From: Anaerolineales bacterium
GTDB lineage: Bacteria > Chloroflexota > Anaerolineae > Anaerolineales > E44-bin32
Direction of reading: 5' to 3'
Assembly (NCBI GenBank): GCA_030668545.1
Contig: DAOUTT010000157.1
Coordinates: forward strand, 1 to 5,573
Length of the DNA stretch: 5,573 nucleotides
The notes beneath the pieces are model-generated. The model saw only the letters and a list, made by a program, of their open reading frames with translations, made no database searches and had not been told where the DNA came from. Below, one piece after another: positions 1 through 5,113 of the stretch (the first letter of the stretch is position 1; each line of letters starts with the position of its first letter). The position numbers and the translations under genes were made by a program.

Positions 1-1607
1 AGTACGGTACTGATGCGTTGAGCGATGACGAAAGTCGTGCTCTCGGTCATCAGCTTGTCCAGTGCCGCTTCTATCAAGACCTCGGTTTCCACGTCTACCG
101 CGCTGGTGCTGTCGTCCAGAATCAGGATCTTAGGTCGAATCAATACTGCGCGGGCGATGGCAAGCCGCTGCTTTTGTCCGCCGGAGAGATTGACCCCCCT
201 TTGTTCAAGAACGGTATTGTATTTATTTGGGAACGACAGGATGAAATCATGGGCTTGAGCAGTCTGAGCTGCGGAGATGACTTCTTCATCTGCGGCGTCA
301 GGGCGGCCGTAGCGAATGTTGTCGCGTATGGTTCCGCTGAACAGCACCGTCTCCTGAAGCGCGATGCCGGTTTGAGCACGCAACAGAGCCAGCGGTAGGT
401 CGCGGATATCTATGCCGTCCAGGGTTACACAACCTTCTTCAACATCGTAATAGCGCGGTATCAGTTTAACCAGGCTGGATTTGCCCGATCCGGTTGCGCC
501 AAGAATGGCGACCGTCTGGCCCGGCTCTGCCACCAGATTGATATCTCTGAGAACTGGTTCACCGGAAGCATGGTTGTAGCTGAAGCAGACATTTTCGAAA
601 GATACTCGACCCTTTACACTATCCAGCGTCTGTATTTGAGAACGATCTTGCACATCAGGAGTGCTGTCCAGCACTTCATAGATGCGAGCTGCGGAGGCAT
701 CGGCAGCGGAAAGTGGGCCGACCATGCCGCCCAGCATCAGCATAGGGAAGAGGGAGTAGGATAAATAATTGATCGAAGCGACGAGCTCACCCACGGTGAG
801 ATCTCCCTGGATGACCAAGTTTCCGCCCAGCCACACAACGCCAACGATGCCAATGTTTACCAGGAACATCATCGTTGGGATCAGCAGGGCCAGGAGCTGC
901 ATCACACGGATATTCTCTTCCATCAGGTTGATGTTCACACCATCAAAGCGCTTATTTTCATGCTCTGAACGTACGAAGGCTTTGACCAGGCGCACACCCG
1001 CCAGGTTCTCCTGTAAGACCTGGTTTAACTTATCCAGCTTCTTTTGAACTCCCAGAAAGAGTGGTTGGGCTTTTGTGCCGATGATCCAGATCAGCCCCCA
1101 TATCAGGGGGGTGAGAGCTAGCATTAACAATGCAAGCTGCCAACTGGTCAGAATCAGCATCACGATGCTGCCGATCATCCAGAGCGGTGCGCGCGTGAGC
1201 ATCCGTAAAGACATCTGCACGATCGTCTGCACCTGGTTGACATCGCTGGTGGTGCGCACCATCAATTGACCGGTCTGGAGGTGATCCAGGTTGCCAAATG
1301 AGAAAGTCTGAATTTTCCGTACGATGGTGCTGCGCAGGTCTGCGCCTGCCCCTTGCGCCACGCGCACTGAGAACACCGTATTGCCAACGGAGAATCCAGC
1401 GCTGAGGATGGCTGCCCCGAGCATAAGGATGGAAGTGGTCAGAATGGTGTTCAGATCATGCTTATGAATGCCATCGTCAATAATCCGCTGAGTCAGCCTC
1501 GGGATCGCCAGGTCTGCGGCCACTACGCCCAGCAGAAGCACCATAGAGAGGATGGCTTCTTTTCGATAAGGGTTGACAAATGTCAATATTCGTCGGAAAG
1601 ATTTCAT
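1..1607 (-). CDS. ABC exporter half-transporter, degenerate-site subunit of a probable heterodimer (3' end cut by window)
   Basis: Fused membrane and ATPase domains of an MsbA/MDR-type exporter, expected to move lipids, drugs or peptides out across the cytoplasmic membrane; the substrate is unknown. The minus frame is open for 535 codons and runs off the left edge. Six membrane segments lie near residues 17-36, 55-80, 138-157, 158-176, 235-260 and 272-298. The ATPase domain shows A-loop Y344, Walker A GATGSGKSS (370-378, K376), Q-loop Q418, signature LSGGQ (474-478) and Walker B ILILD (494-498). The residue after Walker B is D499, where the catalytic Glu normally sits, and the switch position is Q530 (IAQRI) instead of His. 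This pair is known from the degenerate half of heterodimeric exporters such as TM287/TM288, so a partner with intact E and H is inferred beyond position 1. The start at 1607 is chosen because an in-frame stop lies at 1626-1628. No clear Shine-Dalgarno precedes it. Confidence 0.95.
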   Translation of the reverse strand, partial: MKSFRRILTFVNPYRKEAILSMVLLLGVVAADLAIPRLTQRIIDDGIHKHDLNTILTTSILMLGAAILSAGFSVGNTVFSVRVAQGAGADLRSTIVRKIQTFSFGNLDHLQTGQLMVRTTSDVNQVQTIVQMSLRMLTRAPLWMIGSIVMLILTSWQLALLMLALTPLIWGLIWIIGTKAQPLFLGVQKKLDKLNQVLQENLAGVRLVKAFVRSEHENKRFDGVNINLMEENIRVMQLLALLIPTMMFLVNIGIVGVVWLGGNLVIQGDLTVGELVASINYLSYSLFPMLMLGGMVGPLSAADASAARIYEVLDSTPDVQDRSQIQTLDSVKGRVSFENVCFSYNHASGEPVLRDINLVAEPGQTVAILGATGSGKSSLVKLIPRYYDVEEGCVTLDGIDIRDLPLALLRAQTGIALQETVLFSGTIRDNIRYGRPDAADEEVISAAQTAQAHDFILSFPNKYNTVLEQRGVNLSGGQKQRLAIARAVLIRPKILILDDSTSAVDVETEVLIEAALDKLMTESTTFVIAQRISTV

Positions 1608-1713
1608 GGTTATTTTGGTAAATCGTTAAGCACTTTCTCAGTAATGCCATTCTGAACGATCGCAGGTAGAGAAGAGTCTCGGCAATACCTAGAAATTCAC
1701 TACTGTTGGGCTC

Positions 1714-1745
1714 GATGGTTCGTCGCTCCGCTCCTCAGCAAGACA
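1714..1745. repeat. Degenerate copy of a GAGGAGCGAAGCGACGAAGCAATC-like interspersed repeat
   Basis: On the plus strand the stretch reads GATGGTTCGTCGCTCC followed by GCTCCTCAGCAAGACA. From memory, this closely resembles a family of short intergenic repeats (GATTGCTTCGTCGCTTCGCTCCTC then GCAATGACA) frequent in Chloroflexota and some other environmental bacteria. Several mismatches make it a decayed copy. It would lie inside the untranslated leader of the exporter mRNA if the upstream candidate promoter is used. The family assignment is from recall, not a search. Confidence 0.4.
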
Positions 1746-1777
1746 AGCAACGGGGGGACTTAATAGAAACGCTGATA

Positions 1778-1807
1778 ATTATAGATCAAGCACCTCACTA
1801 CTGGGAA
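1778..1807 (-). promoter_or_regulatory. Candidate sigma-70-type promoter for the exporter gene
   Basis: On the minus strand a perfect TATAAT lies at 1783-1778, preceded after 18 bp by TTCCCA (1807-1802), a 4/6 match to TTGACA. Transcription would start near 1771 and leave a leader of about 164 nt before the ATG at 1607. A better -35-like TTGACT (1818-1813) is 29 bp from the -10, too far to be its partner. No other good -10 was seen in this gap, but an AT-rich hexamer can occur by chance. Confidence 0.4.
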
Positions 1808-1913
1808 TGTAAAGTCAACCCTATCAACCAGAAGTCCTTTCCATTGAGTATTGAAGGAAGCTTTGGCTTATTTAACCTATTGTCTTTGCTGGGCTTTGTT
1901 TTTCATGCCATCC

Positions 1914-1950
1914 AAGCAAAAGGGGCTGAATTTTCCAGCCCCTTTTGCTT
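1914..1950 (-). terminator. Strong hairpin, probable terminator of the membrane-protein gene (possibly bidirectional)
   Basis: A perfect 15-bp stem pairs 1914-1928 with 1936-1950 around a 7-nt loop. Its core is GGGGCTG/CAGCCCC, flanked by an A tract on one side and TTTTGCTT on the other, so read from either strand it looks like a GC stem followed by a short U tract. It lies about 60 nt past the stop codon of the minus-strand gene ending at 2013. No plus-strand gene ends nearby, so termination of the minus transcript is the likely role. Confidence 0.7.
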
Positions 1951-2012
1951 GTGTCCTTGTATTGATCCCACCATCAGGTAATGTGTGAACCGGGTTGTTA
2001 AGGTTAACTCTT

Positions 2013-2861
2013 CTAGGTTGCTGGGTCCTGCTTCCCGAGCAGACTCGCTTTGAAAGCTGGGATAAGGAGCGAGATCGTGAGCAATACGCCCAGTGTACCG
2101 GCGACTAAGAAATCGGAGGTCTGCATTCTGATAAAGTGCGTTGGATAATTGGCGATAATCACCGTCACGCCGGCAATCAGCCCCAACCACCAACCGGATT
2201 GTTTGCGCGAGGCCAATAACGGTATGGCCATGATGCACATCACAAAGGCGATGAAGTTCATTGGCGCTTCAAACCCATAAATGGTTATCATGGGATCGGT
2301 GAAGAGAGGTTTGTCGGGGCGATCCATCAATCCCTTCACGCCGTGATTAACCAGGACAATGATGTGTGCAGGGACAATGCCCAACATAGTGAACACGAAG
2401 AACCGGGCAGTTTTTTCGATGCGACTGCCCACCTTCAAAAACAAAAACGTCCAGAAAGTAATCAGGCCCAGTAAAAGAAGAAGCGCGGCCGGAGCAGGTT
2501 TCCCAAACTGGACTAAAAATGGCAGGGATGTGTATATCCCGAAAAGCGTTGGAAAGGAGATGCAGCTGAGCGCCACAGGCCATGCCCAATTTTCACCTTT
2601 CCAAAGGGGATAGGCGATTAGTACGAGGGTGATGCCGGCGACCATATCAATTCCCCGAAAGATGATGAAAAAGGTTGGCAACAGAACCCCAGCAAGCACC
2701 ATGTTCGGTTGTGTGGGAATGAGACTGGCAATTTGTTCCATCAATGCGTCTAAGGTGGATTGGATCAGGGAAGGTCCGAATATGACGACAAAAAGCCCAA
2801 AAACTATAGCTAGAATAGCCATTGTCCGGCGGGCACCGATCGAGTCACTTACTTCATTCAT
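2013..2861 (-). CDS. Polytopic integral membrane protein of unknown function, 282 aa
   Basis: I do not recognise the family. The protein is strongly hydrophobic, with about seven to eight predicted membrane segments near residues 12-32, 55-70, 72-86, 92-114, 123-143, 153-172, 198-217, 223-240 and 251-271 (some may be half-helices). There is no cleavable signal peptide and no ATPase or enzymatic motif. Possibly functional polar residues near membranes include H166, H173, H242 and R245; the segment KGENWAWP (88-95) is a short aromatic loop. The start at 2861 is preferred over an in-frame ATG at 2906, because AGGAG at 2871-2875 sits 9 nt upstream of it and nothing similar precedes 2906. The gene is divergent from the Crp/Fnr regulator across 129 bp containing a candidate operator, so the regulator probably controls it. 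A strong hairpin follows the gene. The coding call is firm; the function is open. Confidence 0.85.
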   Translation of the reverse strand: MNEVSDSIGARRTMAILAIVFGLFVVIFGPSLIQSTLDALMEQIASLIPTQPNMVLAGVLLPTFFIIFRGIDMVAGITLVLIAYPLWKGENWAWPVALSCISFPTLFGIYTSLPFLVQFGKPAPAALLLLLGLITFWTFLFLKVGSRIEKTARFFVFTMLGIVPAHIIVLVNHGVKGLMDRPDKPLFTDPMITIYGFEAPMNFIAFVMCIMAIPLLASRKQSGWWLGLIAGVTVIIANYPTHFIRMQTSDFLVAGTLGVLLTISLLIPAFKASLLGKQDPAT

Positions 2862-2870
2862 CTTTTCTCT

Positions 2871-2875
2871 CTCCT
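2871..2875 (-). promoter_or_regulatory. Ribosome binding site deciding the membrane-protein start
   Basis: AGGAG, within AAGAGGAGAG on the minus strand, lies 9 nt before the ATG at 2861. It argues against the longer reading from the ATG at 2906, which has no purine-rich site upstream. Confidence 0.75.
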
Positions 2876-2887
2876 CTTGGAAAATAA

Positions 2888-2919
2888 TTTGGTGGGATAC
2901 CTTCATTTATGGCACCAAA
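2888..2919. repeat. Inverted repeat TTTGGTG / CACCAAA
   Basis: Two 7-bp arms at 2888-2894 and 2913-2919, separated by 18 bp, flank the candidate -10 element of the membrane-protein gene. They could be a second operator with half-sites on the same DNA face (centres 25 bp apart) or may be chance. As RNA the stem would be weak. Confidence 0.3.
2906..2914 (-). promoter_or_regulatory. Candidate extended -10 of the membrane-protein gene
   Basis: On the minus strand TGC directly precedes CATAAA (2911-2906), an extended -10 with a 4/6 hexamer lacking the final T. Transcription would begin near 2899, giving a leader of about 38 nt that contains the AGGAG site. No good -35 is present at the proper distance, as expected for an activator-dependent promoter. 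The palindrome at 2934-2947 would then be centred at -41.5. Confidence 0.35.
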
Positions 2920-2933
2920 ACAGGCAAATTGCA

Positions 2934-2947
2934 TTTCCTTAAGGAAA
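2934..2947. promoter_or_regulatory. Perfect 14-bp palindrome TTTCC-TTAA-GGAAA, candidate Crp/Fnr-family operator
   Basis: All seven pairs match around a centre between 2940 and 2941. The 5-4-5 half-site layout is the same as the Fnr site TTGAT-N4-ATCAA, but the half-site sequence is different. It lies in the divergent region 50 bp from the regulator's ATG and about 79 bp from the membrane protein's ATG. Binding by the adjacent regulator is inferred from position and symmetry. Confidence 0.6.
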
Positions 2948-2956
2948 GAATCTGGA

Positions 2957-2962
2957 GATAGT
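2957..2962 (+). promoter_or_regulatory. Weak candidate -10 of the regulator gene
   Basis: GATAGT matches TATAAT at four positions, including A2 and T6. With a 17-bp spacer the -35 would be TTTCCT (2934-2939), which lies within the palindrome. A protein bound there would block polymerase, so autorepression is possible. The match is poor and the real promoter may be elsewhere. Confidence 0.2.
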
Positions 2963-2977
2963 CGAGGGGCTCATCTA

Positions 2978-2983
2978 AAGAGG
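2978..2983 (+). promoter_or_regulatory. Ribosome binding site of the Crp/Fnr regulator gene
   Basis: AAGAGG lies 7 nt before the ATG at 2991 and supports that start over the overlapping out-of-frame ATG at 2909. Confidence 0.7.
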
Positions 2984-2990
2984 TTTACAG

Positions 2991-3674
2991 ATGGAAAGAA
3001 TTTCCGAATTGATCGCGGGCGTATCGGAATTTGCAGGTCTAAGCGAACAGGAGCACTTGGAACTGGCTCAAGTCGCAATTCGAAAAAGCTATGAAAGAAA
3101 TGAATATATAGCTCATTATGGGGATGTTTGGCCGTACCTGTTTGTAGTTGATACGGGACTCATCAACGTTGTGAAGATATCGACAAAAGGCCGCATCCTC
3201 GGCGCGCTACAGGTTCAACCTGAGCAGGTATTCTGGAGCCCTACTCTTTTCGATGAGGGTCCTTTACCGGCAGCTCTAGAAGTAAAGGAGAAAAGCTCAA
3301 TTTATCTATGGCATGGAAGCCACATACTTCCACTTGTGCAGAGAAACCCAGAAGCTTTATGGGCGTTGTGTCTGATGTTGATGAGACGGATTCGACAGGC
3401 AAGCGATTTTATCGAGGATCTGAGCTTCCAACCGGTCGCCGGCCGGTTGGCACGCCTAATCATTGCTCAGTTTGAAGATAGCACCGACATCCGCATCGCT
3501 CGTGAGCAGACGCTGGATGAAATGGCGGCCATGATTGGCACAACTCCGGTGATGGTGTGCAAGATATTATCCCGATTCGCGGGAGAGGGTATGATTACAG
3601 TGAATCGGACCGAATTCGAAATGACCGACAAGACTGCACTTGAGAAAATTGCCAATCTTGATAGTGGAGCTTAG
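2991..3674 (+). CDS. Crp/Fnr-family transcriptional regulator, 227 aa
   Basis: Cytoplasmic DNA-binding regulator of typical family length. Residues about 13-115 form the cyclic-nucleotide-binding-like beta barrel, 118-143 the long dimerisation helix, and 147-220 the Crp-type winged helix-turn-helix (QPVAGRLARLI at 147-157; TLDEMAAMIG followed by the recognition helix near 185-196). The barrel lacks a recognisable cAMP phosphate-binding cassette (no GE...RSA-like motif). The only cysteines are C127 and C190, so an Fnr-type 4Fe-4S cluster is excluded; the effector is unknown. In the recognition helix, positions used by Fnr (E, S, R) and Crp (R, E, R) to read bases are V187, C190 and K191, or P186, V187 and K191 respectively. 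An unusual target sequence is therefore expected. The gene is divergent from the membrane-protein gene, with a palindrome between them. It converges with the kinase gene across 45 bp, where no terminator is evident. Confidence 0.93.
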   Translation: MERISELIAGVSEFAGLSEQEHLELAQVAIRKSYERNEYIAHYGDVWPYLFVVDTGLINVVKISTKGRILGALQVQPEQVFWSPTLFDEGPLPAALEVKEKSSIYLWHGSHILPLVQRNPEALWALCLMLMRRIRQASDFIEDLSFQPVAGRLARLIIAQFEDSTDIRIAREQTLDEMAAMIGTTPVMVCKILSRFAGEGMITVNRTEFEMTDKTALEKIANLDSGA

Positions 3675-3719
3675 TCGGAGATCTGAGGATGGCGATATTC
3701 CGCTGACCACAGATTGTGA

Positions 3720-5108
3720 TTATTGCGATAGTTCATCGTCATGGTCGCTGCGATTGGATATTGGGAGTATGATGACGAATGTCGTCCCAGAATCGTCGGG
3801 GCTCTCCGCCCAGATGCGACCGCCATGATTTTCTACAATTGACTTCGCGATCGCCAGGCCCAGACCCAATCCGCCGCTGTCACGCTGGCGCGACTTATCC
3901 GCCCGATAGAAGCGGTCGAAGACGTGTTGGATGTCCTCGGCTGCGATTCCTGGTCCGGTGTCTTGGATGCGTATTTCAATCTCCTGCTCCAGGAGTGAAG
4001 CGGCGAGGGTCACGCTCCCCCCTTTGGGTGTATAGCGCAGCGCATTACTCAGTAAGTTGCCCAACACCTGCGCCATTCGATCGGGGTCAACATAAACCTC
4101 GGGTAAATCAGGTGCAATTTCGCGCTGCACTTTGATCCCTCTTTCAAGAGCAAGCGGATGGTATGCGGCAGCTGCATCTTCCAGCAGTGTGGCAGGGGGA
4201 AAGGGCCGGCGCGTAAGCGCCAGTTCTCCCGCGTCCGCCCTAGAAAGTGTGCGTAGATCTTCGACCAGGCGCTCAAGACGGCAGGCCTCATCACGGATAA
4301 TGTCGAATGTCTCCTCGGTGGGGAGGAGAACGCGATCGTGCACCGCATCTGCGTGCCCAAGGATAATGCTGATGGGTGTGCGCAGCTCGTGGGCGATATC
4401 GGCAGTCATCTGGCGGCGTATACTGGTCGACCGATCGAGTTCTTCACTCATTCGGTTAAACGATGCCGTCAGTTCGCCTAATTCATCCCTTGAGCGTACC
4501 GGCACCGTCAGCCCCAGATCCCCTTCAGCGACGGCGCGCGTCGCAGCCGTCAGCTCACGAAGCGGCCGCGTGAGGGTACGCGCAAGGAATATCCCCAGGA
4601 GCAGAGCGACAAATAATGCCCCGATCGCGCTATAAATGAGCGTCTGATTGATGCGGTTCAGGAAGAGCGCTTCAGATGGTCCCCGCCCGAATTCCATGTG
4701 TATTGAGAGTATCCAACCCACGGTTTGTCCATCGACTATGATCGGACTGGCATCTGCAAATTCAGCTTGCGAGATGGTTTCCCCAGGTTGATACCCGGAA
4801 CCGGCGATGATGACCCTTCCAGCATCATCAGTGATCGTGATGCCGCCCCTTTCTCTCGCGCCAGGGGGAATGTGTCCATCCAGGGGAACCCTGCCGGGAA
4901 ATGACACTTCCGCATCCACGCCTGTCCATTCACCATGGCTGCGATAGTACTCCTCCAGTTGTGAGATAGTTCCTTCCTGATATTGGTCGAAGATGAAGTC
5001 AGTAAATTCCTTCGCAGTCGTTTGGCTGGCGATCACCGCCACAAGCGCTACCGCAACCAGGACAACAGCCAGAAAGGCGAGGATGAGCTTTAAGCTAAGT
5101 GAGCGCAT
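3720..5108 (-). CDS. Membrane sensor histidine kinase, BaeS-like architecture, 462 aa
   Basis: Complete sensor kinase that should autophosphorylate and pass phosphate to the response regulator encoded just upstream. Order of parts: TM1 (about 7-28), extracytoplasmic sensor (29-155), TM2 (156-178), HAMP (about 177-228), HisKA with phospho-acceptor H240 in HELRTP, and HATPase_c. The ATPase domain has an intact N box (N351 and N355), G1 box DTGPG (383-387), F box around F397 and G2 box GGLGLG (412-417). E241 and T244 fit the ExxT phosphatase motif of HisKA kinases, so it should be bifunctional. The second half of the sensor (about 90-137, beta-strand rich, with DDAGRVI then DGQTVGW) looks like a PAS/Cache-type ligand domain; the signal is unknown. 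The start at 5108 follows the regulator stop by 5 nt, with AGGGA at the regulator's end serving as ribosome site. Resemblance to BaeS is architectural only, so no symbol is given. Confidence 0.95.
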   Translation of the reverse strand: MRSLSLKLILAFLAVVLVAVALVAVIASQTTAKEFTDFIFDQYQEGTISQLEEYYRSHGEWTGVDAEVSFPGRVPLDGHIPPGARERGGITITDDAGRVIIAGSGYQPGETISQAEFADASPIIVDGQTVGWILSIHMEFGRGPSEALFLNRINQTLIYSAIGALFVALLLGIFLARTLTRPLRELTAATRAVAEGDLGLTVPVRSRDELGELTASFNRMSEELDRSTSIRRQMTADIAHELRTPISIILGHADAVHDRVLLPTEETFDIIRDEACRLERLVEDLRTLSRADAGELALTRRPFPPATLLEDAAAAYHPLALERGIKVQREIAPDLPEVYVDPDRMAQVLGNLLSNALRYTPKGGSVTLAASLLEQEIEIRIQDTGPGIAAEDIQHVFDRFYRADKSRQRDSGGLGLGLAIAKSIVENHGGRIWAESPDDSGTTFVIILPISNRSDHDDELSQ

Positions 5109-5113
5109 GGCAA

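Larger units (their letters stand above)
1608..2012. other. Intergenic region of 405 bp
   Basis: It separates two minus-strand genes. It holds a candidate promoter for the exporter (1778-1807), a degenerate interspersed repeat (1714-1745) and a strong hairpin (1914-1950). I found no tRNA, no T-box AGGGTGG-type element and no credible gene. The one long open frame (1706-1981, plus) runs through the repeat and the hairpin and resembles no family. Confidence 0.7.

Noticed and set aside
18..398. Plus-strand 126-codon frame at the left edge
   Set aside because: It is antisense to the exporter ATPase domain, whose Walker A, signature and Walker B motifs read cleanly on the minus strand.
1695..1803. 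9-bp direct repeat TCACTACTG (1697-1705 and 1795-1803) as a target-site duplication around a small insertion
   Set aside because: A 9-bp match within a 400-bp region is not rare by chance, the enclosed segment has no terminal inverted repeats, and the interspersed repeat is not bounded by the copies.
1813..1818. TTGACT as the -35 of the exporter promoter
   Set aside because: It is 29 bp from the TATAAT, and nothing like a -10 occurs 16-18 bp after it.
1706..1981. Plus-strand open frame of 91 codons in the intergenic region
   Set aside because: It runs through the repeat and the perfect hairpin, has no ribosome site and no resemblance to a protein family. It is most likely chance.
2862..2906. 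Longer start (ATG at 2906) for the membrane protein, adding 15 residues
   Set aside because: There is no ribosome site upstream of it, while AGGAG sits 9 nt before the ATG at 2861. The candidate transcript start near 2899 would also exclude it.
2909..3094. Plus-strand 61-codon frame overlapping the start of the regulator
   Set aside because: It is out of frame with the clear Crp/Fnr gene, which has its own ribosome site and domain match. It shows no protein features.
2991..3674. Iron-sulfur (true Fnr) or cAMP-responsive (true Crp) regulator
   Set aside because: Only C127 and C190 are present, with no N-terminal Cys cluster, and the cAMP phosphate-binding cassette is not recognisable. Only the family-level call is justified.
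4132..4635. Plus-strand 167-codon frame
   Set aside because: It is the antisense shadow of the kinase HAMP/HisKA region: Ser/Arg-rich low-complexity translation with no motifs.
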